Positions 47,631 to 57,414 of a stretch of 64,000 bases of DNA are shown here, piece by piece. The DNA is taken from positions 124,001-188,000 of the forward strand of contig CAZGFD010000004.1 in NCBI GenBank assembly GCA_964525045.1. The letters are read 5' to 3'. The position numbers and the translations under genes were made by a program. Every line of letters begins with the position of its first letter. Position 1 is the stretch's first letter. This stretch comes from G020348185 sp964525045 (GTDB lineage Bacteria > Nitrospirota > Nitrospiria > Nitrospirales > UBA8639). Below the pieces are notes generated by a model. The model was not told the DNA's origin and ran no database searches. It was given only the letters and a program-made list of their open reading frames with translations.

Positions 47631-49481
47631 TTAAATATGCTCGACGAGGCTTCTGAGTTTGTGACTACAACTCGGGTGTCGTAATTTTTTGAGCGCTTTG
47701 GCTTCAATTTGCCGGATTCGCTCCCGGGTGACATCAAAGTCCTGTCCAATTTCCTCCAATGTATGATCTGTACTGTCGCCTATCCCAAACCGTTTCCGGA
47801 TGACGGTTTCCTCACGAGGGGTCAGAACCCCCAATGCATTGGCAATTTGGCGTTGAAGATCGTACCGGTTCGCTGCATCCATTGGTGAAACCGCGTTTTT
47901 ATCCTCAATGAGATCTCCAAGCTGACTATCCTCCTTTTCCCCAATTGGTGTTTCCAGAGAAATAGTCCCTTTGGAAATATCCAACATCATCCGAACCTTC
48001 TCGGCCCCAAGGCCCATACGATTGGCAATCTCCTCAGGAGTCGGTTCCCGACCTAATTGTTGCACCAATTGCCTGGCAGTCCGTGCTAATTTGGTGTTCG
48101 CTTCGATCATATGAACGGGGATTCGAATGGTTCGGGCCTGATCGGCAATGGCCCGGGTCACTCCCTGCCGGATCCACCAGGTTGCGTAGGTACTAAACTT
48201 ATACCCTCGTTGATATTCAAATTTATCAACAGCCCGCATTAAACCGATGTTCCCCTCTTGAATTAAATCAATAAATTGTAAGCCTCGATTGGTATATTTC
48301 CGAGCAATACTGACCACTAACCGTAAGTTGGCTTCAATTAACTGAGCCTTGCCCCGCTTGACTTTTTCTTCCGCCCGCAACAGTTTAGAAAAGGCATCCC
48401 TAAATTCATCGAGGGGCATGAACACCACCTCGTCCTGGATTTGACGGAGTTGCCGCTTCGCCTGATTCAATTCCCCTTTCCATTTGGTCAAGTTAACCGA
48501 ATTGGCAACGGGTTTTCGGCGGCTTCCAGCTTTTTTTGACGATCGCCGGGTCTTTGGGGTAATCACCTGCATCCCCTCCTGTCCGGCATACCCCAGTTGC
48601 CGAGAGCATTTTCGTATCACGGCGTCGGTATTGGTCATTTCCAACCCAATGCCTTTTATCCGGTTCAACATTTGATCCCGAATTCGCTGATGCAGGTTCA
48701 AGGCTTCAATCCGATCGACATATTGATTCAAGACGGAGGTAAAGCGTTTTCCAGACTGGGGTTTCTTTCCTTTTCCCCCGACCGCATTCCGTTGGTTCGA
48801 ATATAAGGTCAAGAGGGTCCGGCCTATCCGCCGAATAGCACTCAAGCTTTCTAAGGTTCGAAGTCGTAGTTCCTCATCTTCCTGTTCAGTGGCCGCGATA
48901 TCTTCCTCAATATCATCGTCATCTAAATTATCCTGTAACAGAACAAGATCTCGAACCCGAATCTCTTCATTATTTTTGAGTTGGTCATGCAGGCTCTCGA
49001 TTTGTTGAATAGTCACAGGCATACTGAAGACGGAACAGGCCAGCTCCCGTTTCCCCTCTTCGATATGCTTTGCCAGCTCTATCTCGCCCTCACGTGTCAG
49101 CAAGGGCACACGACCCATTTCTTTCAAATACAGTCGAACGGGATCATCAATGCGAGTCGGTTCTCCAGGAGTGAGATCGATGTCCACACCCGCCGTCTCA
49201 CTGTCGTCATCTATTTCATCCTGAGAATCTGACCCACTCGCTCCATTGCCCTGTTGCCCTTCACCGGCTTCCATTTCCGGAGCATCGAGAACTTCAATAT
49301 TCATTTCACTTAATGCCATCATGATGGTAGGCATTTGATCTGAGGACATGACCTCCGCTGGCAGGGCCTGATTCAAATCTTTCAATGTCAACTGGCCCTT
49401 TTTCTTTCCAAGGGAGATGAGACGCTTTACCTCATCTGTCATTTTTTCTTTTGGCATTCCGCACTCCTTACAAATGACCAA
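47631..49481 (-). CDS. rpoD: Primary sigma factor RpoD
   Basis: 616 residues. Region 1.1 is present at the N-terminus (VKRLISLGKKKGQLTLKDLN), with an acidic linker (about 85-110), region 1.2 (DDPVRLYLKEMGRVPLLTREGEIELA), a large non-conserved insert, region 2 (GLQFIDLIQEGNIGLMRAVD; FSTYATWWIRQGV), region 3 and region 4 (TLEEIGQDFDVTRERIRQIE). The CxxC at the very start (CKECGM) is unusual. Confidence 0.95.
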   Translation of the reverse strand: MVICKECGMPKEKMTDEVKRLISLGKKKGQLTLKDLNQALPAEVMSSDQMPTIMMALSEMNIEVLDAPEMEAGEGQQGNGASGSDSQDEIDDDSETAGVDIDLTPGEPTRIDDPVRLYLKEMGRVPLLTREGEIELAKHIEEGKRELACSVFSMPVTIQQIESLHDQLKNNEEIRVRDLVLLQDNLDDDDIEEDIAATEQEDEELRLRTLESLSAIRRIGRTLLTLYSNQRNAVGGKGKKPQSGKRFTSVLNQYVDRIEALNLHQRIRDQMLNRIKGIGLEMTNTDAVIRKCSRQLGYAGQEGMQVITPKTRRSSKKAGSRRKPVANSVNLTKWKGELNQAKRQLRQIQDEVVFMPLDEFRDAFSKLLRAEEKVKRGKAQLIEANLRLVVSIARKYTNRGLQFIDLIQEGNIGLMRAVDKFEYQRGYKFSTYATWWIRQGVTRAIADQARTIRIPVHMIEANTKLARTARQLVQQLGREPTPEEIANRMGLGAEKVRMMLDISKGTISLETPIGEKEDSQLGDLIEDKNAVSPMDAANRYDLQRQIANALGVLTPREETVIRKRFGIGDSTDHTLEEIGQDFDVTRERIRQIEAKALKKLRHPSCSHKLRSLVEHI

Positions 49482-50070
49482 CCGTTAAAGTTAATAAGGG
49501 AACTTTCTCCGTCCTCAATTCAATTGTGTTGCTCAGTTTTGTCTAGCCCCTGCTGACTAATGACAAAAGCCATTTTGCTTATGTGTCATAACATCCAGTC
49601 GCATAGTCGAGACAGTTTCATGGGGCTAAAATAAAAAGAAGATTCAAAAGGAAGGAAATAGTTTAAGAAATTGAACACGCGAGGTAATAAAGATTAAAAA
49701 AAACAATCTCCCGCAGAGCGGGGATTTAACATTCGTGCTAAGAATTTTGTACGTCTATGAAAAAGGCGTAACTTAGACATAGTTTACTATATTTTTTATA
49801 AAAAGTAAATTAGCATTTTCGCTCAAAATATTAAAGTAAAGATTTAATTATTTCATTTTCACACAGTCTATTATAACTGAGTTTTACTTGTTATTTACTA
49901 TCAAATCCGGATTTTCCTGTTTCCCTACATCCCCAACATTTTCTCTTACAGACTCCAAACGCCCCTGTGGGAGATGAGCCTGATCTCCCAAGGAAGGCCG
50001 AACGGTATCTGTCCCTCAGGGGAAGGAGGGTTCCACCCTCTGGAGGGTCACTTCCCACGTTTCCTTTTCC
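49482..50070. other. AT-rich leader region of rpoD
   Basis: Nearly 590 bases without a gene, strongly AT-rich between 49600 and 49910. A small hairpin (CCCGC-AGA-GCGGG, 49710-49722) and a minus-strand TATAAT (49870-49875) are visible. Promoters for rpoD are expected here, but no complete -35/-10 pair stands out. Confidence 0.5.
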
Positions 50071-50475
50071 CTAATATCGATATCCCCCACTAAAATGTCG
50101 CTCAAGCGTCGAGGATAAGCCCAGATGATTTCGGTAAATTGTTGAGTCAACAATTTCTTTATTATTCGGGGCCAAATTCCCCGCTAGCCGAAAATGAGTA
50201 GTGGCTTGTTCGTGTAATTCCAGTTTGTGAAGGGTCAGTGCGAGATTGAAATGAGCCTCTGGCAATTGAGGATCAGCCTGAAGGGCCCTTTCAAATTTTT
50301 TCCGGGCGAGCTCCCATTGACCTCGATTGTACTCTTCAATGCCTTCCAAATTTAATTGGGAAGCCTGTGGACTGGATATGGGGAGCGTGGCTAAGGGACC
50401 TGTGGGTGTTGCACAACTCCCTACGAGAATACACACCCCCAATCCTAACAGGAGGGATGAAAAGTTGGTCTTCAT
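50071..50475 (-). CDS. TPR lipoprotein
   Basis: 134 residues. Lipobox LVGSCATPTG; then two TPR units (NLEGIEEYNRGQWELARKKF and PEAHFNLALTLHKLELHEQA) that form a helical pair for protein contacts. Probably an outer-membrane-facing or periplasmic adaptor. No partner gene is adjacent. Confidence 0.8.
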   Translation of the reverse strand: MKTNFSSLLLGLGVCILVGSCATPTGPLATLPISSPQASQLNLEGIEEYNRGQWELARKKFERALQADPQLPEAHFNLALTLHKLELHEQATTHFRLAGNLAPNNKEIVDSTIYRNHLGLSSTLERHFSGGYRY

Positions 50476-50627
50476 AATGAGTACCTCAACAGCTTAGTCA
50501 CATCATTAAACACAGGCCGATTCCTCATTGTCTATCTAAAAATTCCTCTTGGATTGGTGCTCTTGTGCAGGTAGCCCTCTCACGTTACCATGGTCCTTCC
50601 CAACGCCTCAGACAATAAGGATGTACG

Positions 50628-52010
50628 ATGACACATGATGTTCTCATTATCGGGGGAGGTTCCGCCGGGTATGCTGCAGCAAGAACGGCTCGGGATGAAG
50701 GGGCCAACGTGGGCATTATTGACCCGGGCCCCTTAGGCGGCCTCTGTATCCTCCGCGGATGCATGCCATCCAAAACTATCATTCGATCATCCGATGTCAT
50801 TTCGTTAATGCGCCGGGCAGAGGAGTTTGGCCTCTCCTCTGTCACGGCCAAAGCCAACTTATCCGCAATCATCGACCGGAAAGCTCGCCTGGTCAAAGAG
50901 TTTGCCGATGACCGAATAAAAGCCCTACAGGATCCTGGATTTACCCTTTATCAGGAAAGAGCTACATTTTTGTCTCCGACCGAGGTTCAAGCCGGTCCCC
51001 ACATTCTCACCTCTAAAGCCATCATTATTTCAACAGGTTCAGTCATCTCTCACCGACCTCTTTCAGGTCTGGAAGAGGTCGGGTATATCACCAGTGACGA
51101 GGCTCTTGAATTGCGTCAGCCTCCTCAGTCCATGCTGATCCTTGGGGGAGGACCGGTGGCCGTCGAGTTTGCCCAGTTCTTTTTACGGATCGGAATCCAG
51201 GTCACTTTGATTCAACGGAGTGCTCATATTCTCTCTCAAGAAGATGAGGATTTGGCTCGACCGGTTGAACATCGATTTCGGGAAGAAGGTATGGCCGTCT
51301 ACACCAACACGGAGTTAATACGATTTTCCAAAGACGGAAATCGGAAAACAGTACATTTCATTCATGAGGGACACGAGAAGACCGTGACCGTCGAAATGAT
51401 TTTCCAAGCCCTTGGACGCCGCCCTAATATCGATGGGTTAAATCTCGATGCGGCAAAGGTCGAAGTCCAAAACAGGGGCATTGTTGTTGATGACGCGATG
51501 CGCACCTCTCAATCTCATATTTTTTCGGTTGGGGACGTCAACGGACGGCATGAAATTGTCCATATCGCTGTTCAAGAAGGTGAGATCGCCGGGTGGAACG
51601 CCGTTCACCCCCATCATCCGCCTCGCCGACACGACCATCGACTGGATACTCTCGTGGTGTTTACAGATCCCCAATTGGCCTTTCTCGGCCTCAATGAAAT
51701 AGCCTGTCGGCGTCAAGGGATTGCCTATCTTGTGGCTTCCTATCCATTCAACGACCATGGAAAATCCATGGTTCTCGGTGAGACACACGGACACGTCAAA
51801 CTCCTGTGTCATCCCAGCTCAGGAGAAATTCTTGGAGGACACATTGTCGGACCTGAAGCGGGTGAGCTCATTCATGAACTGATCGCCATTATGTACTATC
51901 GCGGTACCGTCTTTGATCTTCTTACCATACCCCATTACCATCCCACACTGGCAGAGATCCTCACCTACCCTGCTGAAGAATTGGCGGCCAAGGTACGAAA
52001 ACAGAAATGA
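50628..52010 (+). CDS. Pyridine nucleotide-disulfide oxidoreductase (dihydrolipoyl dehydrogenase / MerA-like)
   Basis: 460 residues. FAD motif IIGGGSAGYAAART, redox pair GGLCILRGCMPSK (C-x4-C), NAD motif LILGGGPVAVEFA, FAD-closing motif IFSVGDVNG, and C-terminal HYHPTLAE with the catalytic His. It lacks the N-terminal metal domain and the terminal Cys pair of mercuric reductase. A TVP38 membrane gene lies next to it, on the other strand. Confidence 0.85.
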   Translation: MTHDVLIIGGGSAGYAAARTARDEGANVGIIDPGPLGGLCILRGCMPSKTIIRSSDVISLMRRAEEFGLSSVTAKANLSAIIDRKARLVKEFADDRIKALQDPGFTLYQERATFLSPTEVQAGPHILTSKAIIISTGSVISHRPLSGLEEVGYITSDEALELRQPPQSMLILGGGPVAVEFAQFFLRIGIQVTLIQRSAHILSQEDEDLARPVEHRFREEGMAVYTNTELIRFSKDGNRKTVHFIHEGHEKTVTVEMIFQALGRRPNIDGLNLDAAKVEVQNRGIVVDDAMRTSQSHIFSVGDVNGRHEIVHIAVQEGEIAGWNAVHPHHPPRRHDHRLDTLVVFTDPQLAFLGLNEIACRRQGIAYLVASYPFNDHGKSMVLGETHGHVKLLCHPSSGEILGGHIVGPEAGELIHELIAIMYYRGTVFDLLTIPHYHPTLAEILTYPAEELAAKVRKQK

Positions 52011-52014
52011 AAAT

Positions 52015-52084
52015 CGTTTCGGGTTTCGAGTTACGGGTTTCACGTAAAAAAGCAAAGAATCTCCTCAATTGAAACCTGAAACTC
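52015..52084. repeat. Intergenic GGGTTTC repeat with inverted copy
   Basis: GTTTCGGGTTTCGAGTTACG and GGGTTTC (52015-52041) are followed by the opposite orientation TTGAAACCTGAAACT (52069-52083). The first part matches the copy at 36797 nearly base for base. Confidence 0.7.
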
Positions 52085-52150
52085 TGGGCCAATTGCTGGG
52101 AGAAAAAGCTTCGCTGAGCTACGTCTTTCGTCGGGAAGTGCTCTTTCAGG

Positions 52151-52942
52151 TTATTCGCCTTTAATTTTCGCCCCACACCAAGAACACGGTGAGTGGGCTT
52201 TTTCCTTTAAAATAGATTTCTCTTTCCTTTGTTCTTCAACTATAGGCCTCTCCCCTTGAAGGACTCGAGCCCATCGGGCGGTAGGATTCTTCATTATCCA
52301 TTTGGGTAAAAACAGAAACACGATCATCAGCCCCGCGCCAAATAGAATTGGTGGCCAGGCAACCGTCACCACGCTACTCCCCCAATACGTCAGGGCAAAG
52401 GTTGGAGGAATCATTCCGAACAGGGTCGCCAGGGCAAATGCCTTAAGACTCATATTCGTCAATCCTGCTCCATAACTAATCAGATCAAAGGAAAAAACCG
52501 GAAACAATCTAGAGAGAAAGACCAATCCGATTAAATGATGGTCTGTACATTTTTCACAAAACACGACATCGATGTTCAAAGTTTTCGCTATGACATCCCG
52601 TCCAAGAAACCTCCCAATCAGAAAACTGAGAATCGCTCCGATTTCCGCTCCTATGACGGCATAGGCAGTTCCAAGAAAAGGGCCAAATGCAATACCCGCC
52701 GCAAGGTCAAGAGGCAGGCTGGGAATCGGACTGATGACAACGGCGATTGCCATCATGACCATAAACACCATCGGCCCTACCGCTCCCCAGGAATGGACGT
52801 ATTCGACGATCCTCCGAGGATTGACGGTTTCTCCCACATCCCACTCGGTCAGAAAGGTATATGTCCCATACAGTAACACCCCCACGATAGTGAGTTTCAT
52901 GAACTGACGGGGGCTTGGAAGTGGTGGCATCTCAAATTTCAT
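52151..52942 (-). CDS. TVP38/TMEM64-family membrane protein
   Basis: 263 residues with about six hydrophobic segments. The family motif region is PLDLAAGIAFGPFLGTAYAVIGAEIGAIL, followed by FLIGRFLGRDV. A C-terminal cytoplasmic tail carries CSWCG, an extra zinc-ribbon-like pair. These proteins have a VTT/DedA-like fold, possibly lipid scramblases. A relative is at 53359. Confidence 0.85.
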   Translation of the reverse strand: MKFEMPPLPSPRQFMKLTIVGVLLYGTYTFLTEWDVGETVNPRRIVEYVHSWGAVGPMVFMVMMAIAVVISPIPSLPLDLAAGIAFGPFLGTAYAVIGAEIGAILSFLIGRFLGRDVIAKTLNIDVVFCEKCTDHHLIGLVFLSRLFPVFSFDLISYGAGLTNMSLKAFALATLFGMIPPTFALTYWGSSVVTVAWPPILFGAGLMIVFLFLPKWIMKNPTARWARVLQGERPIVEEQRKEKSILKEKAHSPCSWCGAKIKGE

Positions 52943-53069
52943 TTTTCAGGTTTCAGACAATGAAATCAGGATTCTCATCACGTTTCCGCTGTAATGATCC
53001 CCGAGGTGATAAGACTACAAGCCAAGATTGTTACCTTTGTGTTTCCTGTTAACTGGAAAGGATTTCAAC

Positions 53070-53255
53070 ATGACTTGCTCACGATGTCAGGGGTTCCTGG
53101 TCCAGGAACGAATATTCGACCTTTTGGATATCTCTATTCATAATGATGTCTGGCGTTGCACGAATTGTGGAGACATTACGGATCAGGTTATCCTTACCAA
53201 TCGACAGGCTAAGGGAGTCAACGCTGAACCTGCGATGATTCATCAGGCTGCTTAG
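53070..53255 (+). CDS. Small zinc-ribbon protein
   Basis: 61 residues from the ATG at 53070 (AACTGGAAAGGA upstream). CSRCQG and CTNCGD form a four-Cys site, like YgiT-type fingers. No HTH part follows. The role is unknown. Confidence 0.65.
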   Translation: MTCSRCQGFLVQERIFDLLDISIHNDVWRCTNCGDITDQVILTNRQAKGVNAEPAMIHQAA

Positions 53256-53358
53256 TGGGATGTAGTCCATGGGCGGGGCTTTCATTTTCAGGATTCAGAA
53301 GTCGGGCCACCAACTTACCGAAAGGTTGTCACACCACCTCCAATAAAGGGAGCCAACG

Positions 53359-54075
53359 ATGAACGATTCTTCAACCACGACGGCCACTGAAGGCCCCTTT
53401 TCTTTCGGAAAGATTGTCATTGCCCTTCTTCTGGCAGTCGGCATTGGGGCATTTTTTTTCTTTGATCTTGGCCAATATCTTTCTCTTGAAGCGCTCAAAG
53501 AAAATCGGGACAATCTGCTCGCCTATACCGAAACTCATTATGGGTTTGCCGTAGCCCTGTTTGTCTTAATCTATATCGTGCAAACCGCATTTTCCCTGCC
53601 TGGTGGGGCCATCCTTACTTTAGCAGGAGGATTTCTGTTTGGCAGCGTATTGGGAACCCTGTACGTCAATCTTGGGGCCACCAGTGGCGCCACATTGGCC
53701 TTTTTAGCTGCTCGTTACTTGCTCCGCGATTGGGTGGAACAAAAGTTTGGAGATCGGCTTGAACCCATTCAAGCGGGGTTTGCCCAGAACGCATTTAGTT
53801 ACCTCATGACATTGCGGCTCATCCCTGCCTTTCCCTTTTTCTTGGTCAATCTGGTATCCGGACTGACGCGGGTCAACTTGGGGACATATGTGATTGCCAC
53901 GGCGGTCGGGATTATCCCCGGGAGCTTCGTGTTTGCCTATGCCGGGCGACAACTTGGTTCGATAAATTCTTTAGGAGAAATTGCCTCTCCCCCCGTCTTG
54001 TTAGCGTTTAGTCTTTTGGGACTCCTTGCCTTACTGCCAACCATTTATAAAAAATTTTTCCCGAAAAGGGTTTAA
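53359..54075 (+). CDS. TVP38/TMEM64-family membrane protein
   Basis: 238 residues. Hydrophobic segments start near 17 and 60; family core is SLPGGAILTLAGGFLFGSVLGTL followed by GATLAFLAARYLLRDWVEQKFG, RLIPAFPFFLVNLVSGLT and IPGSFVFAYAGRQLG. It lies 95 bases before a flavoprotein gene in the same direction. This TVP38-flavoprotein order is common and suggests a shared role in membrane redox or metal handling. Confidence 0.88.
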   Translation: MNDSSTTTATEGPFSFGKIVIALLLAVGIGAFFFFDLGQYLSLEALKENRDNLLAYTETHYGFAVALFVLIYIVQTAFSLPGGAILTLAGGFLFGSVLGTLYVNLGATSGATLAFLAARYLLRDWVEQKFGDRLEPIQAGFAQNAFSYLMTLRLIPAFPFFLVNLVSGLTRVNLGTYVIATAVGIIPGSFVFAYAGRQLGSINSLGEIASPPVLLAFSLLGLLALLPTIYKKFFPKRV

Positions 54076-54170
54076 TGAACGTCGGACCGTTCTTTCTTTT
54101 ATGCCACACTTTGTCGCATTAAAAAACTCTTCAACCGCCATTGTTGATTCACACGTCCTGGAGGAGGCCC

Positions 54171-55727
54171 ATGAATAACCCCGTCCCCTTGGAGCACCCT
54201 GTCGAAATGCTTCCCATGGACCAATTCAATCAAGAATTGGTCAATAATGTTCACCCACCCCAATGGGCAAATCCGGAACCCACGGGTCGATACAATATCG
54301 TTGTCATTGGTGCCGGAACGGCTGGTCTTGTCACCGCAGTTGTCGCCACGGCCCTCGGGGCCAAGGTGGCCCTCATTGAGCGCCATCTGATGGGGGGAGA
54401 CTGTCTCACTGTGGGGTGTGTGCCTTCGAAAGGGGTCATCCGGGCTTCCCGGGCCTGGTCAGAAGTCTCCCATGCGAGCGAATTTGGCCTTCATATTCCT
54501 GAGGGAGTCAAACGGGATTTCGGCGCCGCCATGGCTCGTATGCGAAAATTGCGGGCCCGAATCAGCCATAACGACTCGGCCCATCGATTTAAAAAATTAG
54601 GGGTCGACGTCTTTATTGGAGAAGGGCGTTTTACGGGTGCGAATACGGTCGCGATTGAGGGCAAAACGCTTCAATTCGCCAAAGCGGCTATTTGTACTGG
54701 GGCCAGAGCCGCTGCCCCCCCGATAGAAGGTCTTGATAAGGCAGGGTACCTGACTAATGAAACAATTTTTTCCTTAACGGAACTTCCACAACGATTAGCG
54801 GTCATCGGTGCCGGACCAATCGGGTGTGAAATGGCTCAATCTTTCTCACGCTTTGGGAGTCAAGTCTGCCTGTTTGAACGAACCAACCATATTCTTCCTC
54901 GAGAAGACGCTGATGCCGCAGAAATTGTTCAGGCTCGTATGGCAGGGGACGGCGTGTGTTTTGTCTTTGATTCCCATGTCACCCGGGTCGAAACACGAGG
55001 GAAGGAAAAGATTATCAACTACACCATGAATGGAGAACAACAGGAGTTAGTGGTTGATGAGATACTCGTGGGGGTCGGACGCGCGCCAAATGTGGAAGAC
55101 CTTGGCCTGGAGGCCGTCGGCGTTGATTTTGACACCCGATCCGGAGTGAAAGTCAATAACAGACTTCAAACCACGAACCCCAAAATTTTTGCAGCCGGAG
55201 ATATCTGTTTCCCATTTAAATTCACACATACCGCTGATGCGATGGCACAAATCGTTATTCAAAATGCCCTGTTCCCTCACCCCTTTGGGTTAGGGTATGC
55301 GAGTACGGATTCGCTCATCATCCCCTGGTGCACCTATACCGACCCGGAAATTGCCCACGTGGGCCTGTATGAACAAGATGCCACATCCAAAGGCCTCAAC
55401 GTCGATACATTTACTTTTAAGCTGGACGAGGTCGATCGCGCGATTTTGGACGGAGAAGATGACGGATTTGCCAGAGTACATGTCAAAAAAGGAACAGACA
55501 CCATCGTGGGTGCCACCATCGTCGCTGCGCATGCAGGGGAAATGATTAGCGAGTTCACTTTAGCCATGAAAGCGGGGGTTGGGCTCAGCACGATAACCGG
55601 AACCATCCACCCCTACCCAACCCAGGCTGAAGTTATCAAAAAAGTTGCCAATGCGTGGAGAAAGACCACATTTACAGAAGGCAAAAAGAACCTGCTCAGT
55701 AAATTGTTCGCTTGGACAAGGAAGTAA
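54171..55727 (+). CDS. MerA-like FAD-dependent disulfide reductase
   Basis: 518 residues from the ATG at 54171 (GGAGGAG upstream). FAD motif VVIGAGTAGLVTAV, redox pair GGDCLTVGCVPSK, NAD motif AVIGAGPIGCEMAQ, FAD-closing IFAAGDICF and C-terminal HPYPTQAEV. About 55 residues precede the FAD motif; that extension is not a metal-binding domain. No terminal Cys pair, so mercury reduction is doubtful. Confidence 0.88.
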   Translation: MNNPVPLEHPVEMLPMDQFNQELVNNVHPPQWANPEPTGRYNIVVIGAGTAGLVTAVVATALGAKVALIERHLMGGDCLTVGCVPSKGVIRASRAWSEVSHASEFGLHIPEGVKRDFGAAMARMRKLRARISHNDSAHRFKKLGVDVFIGEGRFTGANTVAIEGKTLQFAKAAICTGARAAAPPIEGLDKAGYLTNETIFSLTELPQRLAVIGAGPIGCEMAQSFSRFGSQVCLFERTNHILPREDADAAEIVQARMAGDGVCFVFDSHVTRVETRGKEKIINYTMNGEQQELVVDEILVGVGRAPNVEDLGLEAVGVDFDTRSGVKVNNRLQTTNPKIFAAGDICFPFKFTHTADAMAQIVIQNALFPHPFGLGYASTDSLIIPWCTYTDPEIAHVGLYEQDATSKGLNVDTFTFKLDEVDRAILDGEDDGFARVHVKKGTDTIVGATIVAAHAGEMISEFTLAMKAGVGLSTITGTIHPYPTQAEVIKKVANAWRKTTFTEGKKNLLSKLFAWTRK

Positions 55728-55969
55728 CCGTGAATGCCCCTTAGTTTCGGGTTTGTAGCTGCAGCATCTAATGCTGCCCCCCAACCAACATCACGGCTCA
55801 GGAGGCGCGTCATAGGAATAATAACCGGGTTTCAACCAAAAATTCGGTTCTGGTTTGGGTTTTGGTGTCACGAAGAGGCGCCATAAGATGGCGCAGCTAC
55901 ACTTTGAAATATAAACCTGAAACTTGAAACTGCTTTCGACATTACCCAGATAGGCATAAAAGTGCTGAC
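55728..55969. other. Intergenic stretch with repeats
   Basis: Fragments of the GGGTTTC/GAAACCTGAAAC repeat (about 55743-55755, 55849-55865 and 55913-55931) and a small GGCGCC...GGCGC inverted motif near 55876-55894. No gene is seen. Confidence 0.5.
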
Positions 55970-56749
55970 ATGAAGTTTTTCATGAAATGCCCCAAACGGT
56001 TCATATCGCTATTGGGCCTTCTATTGGGCTTTGCGGTATTCATCGGGTCTAGTTATGGTGAGCGGGATAGGGTTTTGGAGGTCGGAAAGTTTTCCGCTTC
56101 GGAAGAACATGGACCCTTCCCATCGGGGTGGGAACCCCTAACCTTTTCTAAAATCAACGAACATACCCAATATTTCCTGGTTAAAAATGAGGACACCGTG
56201 GTCGTCAAGGCAGTCAGTGATCGTTCTGCTTCAGGATTAGCTCGAGAAATAACTATTGATCCAAAGGAATACCCCATTGTGGAATGGCGTTGGAAGGTCG
56301 AGAATATTTTGAAAAAAGGGGATGTCTACAGGAAAGAGGGGGATGACTATTCAGCCCGGCTTTACATTATGTTCGAATATGATAGCGACAAGGTGGGAAT
56401 CTTTGAACAGATTAAATATGAGGCGGCCAAATTATTTTACGGCCAATATCCTCCTATCGCCACCATTAACTATATTTGGGCAAATCATGCTCCTGTGGGA
56501 ACAATAGTTCCAAACCCCTACACCGATCGGGCTCAAATGATCGTCACTCAAAGCGGCACAGGTAAGATTCGCCAATGGGTGACTGAGGAACGAAATATTC
56601 TTGATGATTTTCGACAGGCCTTCGGTGAAGACCCGTCAAAAATTTCCGGGGTGGCGATCATGACCGATACCGACAATACTCAGGAATCCGTTATCGCCTA
56701 TTTTGGAGATATTCTCTTTAAACGAAAGGAGTCGAAAGAAGAAAAATAA
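55970..56749 (+). CDS. DUF3047 exported protein
   Basis: 259 residues. The signal-like N-terminus (LLGLLLGFAVFIGSSYG) leads to VGKFSASEEHGPFPSGWEPLTF, then YPIVEWRWKVENILKKGD, DDYSARLYIMFEYD, and ISGVAIMTDTDNTQE, the DUF3047 pattern. Probably a periplasmic beta-sandwich, function unknown. Confidence 0.85.
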   Translation: MKFFMKCPKRFISLLGLLLGFAVFIGSSYGERDRVLEVGKFSASEEHGPFPSGWEPLTFSKINEHTQYFLVKNEDTVVVKAVSDRSASGLAREITIDPKEYPIVEWRWKVENILKKGDVYRKEGDDYSARLYIMFEYDSDKVGIFEQIKYEAAKLFYGQYPPIATINYIWANHAPVGTIVPNPYTDRAQMIVTQSGTGKIRQWVTEERNILDDFRQAFGEDPSKISGVAIMTDTDNTQESVIAYFGDILFKRKESKEEK

Positions 56750-56759
56750 TACGGTCGGC

Positions 56760-57338
56760 TCATGTAAAAGTCGGTTCATTTCCAGGTTTCCACTTAATAC
56801 TGCAACCCGCACTTGGTTTTTGGTCTGCGCTCACGGATCTCTCAGACAGCACCGCATCTAAAGCCATCCTCACATCCCTCCCGGTCACCGGTTTGTCGGT
56901 TCCAGGACGACTGTCATCAAGCTGACCGCGATAGACGAGTTTTCTATCCTGATCGAACAAGAAGAAATCCGGAGTGCAGGCAGCCGAGAAAACTTTGGCC
57001 GTTTCCTGGCTTTCGTCGTAACACACCGGAAAGGTGTATCCCAATTGTTTCGCCATCAGCCGTAATTGGTCGGGGGCATCATCGGGGTAACGGGCCGTAT
57101 CATTGCTACATATGGCTACAATCCCGACGTTTTTGTTCCGATAGTCTTTTCCTAGCCGCGCGAGCTCTTCTTTCACATGCACTACATAGGGACAATGTTT
57201 ACAAATAAACATGACCAGGACACATTGCTTGACCAGGAAGTCCTCGGGAGAAACCAGGCGGCCCGACACCACATCCGGAAGTCGAAAATTGGGAATTCGC
57301 GTCCCCAATGGCAGCATGGTTGAATGTTTCAAGGCCAT
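56760..57338 (-). CDS. Thioredoxin-like redoxin
   Basis: 192 residues from the ATG at 57338. AhpC/TSA-type fold with CKHCPYVVHV as the redox motif (C-x2-C) and FPVCYDESQETAKVFSAACTPDFFLFD, the family's cis-Pro region. This CKHCPY class is a thioredoxin-fold protein of unknown partner. Convergent with the DUF3047 gene. Confidence 0.85.
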   Translation of the reverse strand: MALKHSTMLPLGTRIPNFRLPDVVSGRLVSPEDFLVKQCVLVMFICKHCPYVVHVKEELARLGKDYRNKNVGIVAICSNDTARYPDDAPDQLRLMAKQLGYTFPVCYDESQETAKVFSAACTPDFFLFDQDRKLVYRGQLDDSRPGTDKPVTGRDVRMALDAVLSERSVSADQKPSAGCSIKWKPGNEPTFT

Positions 57339-57414
57339 TTTCCCGGCCCCCTTCTTTCCAGTTGATAACACATGACTCTCTAGGAATTCTGGTTCAATGA
57401 AAAACGTAACGATA

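Noticed and set aside
54171..55727. True mercuric reductase
   Set aside because: No N-terminal metal-binding domain, no C-terminal Cys pair and no mer genes nearby.
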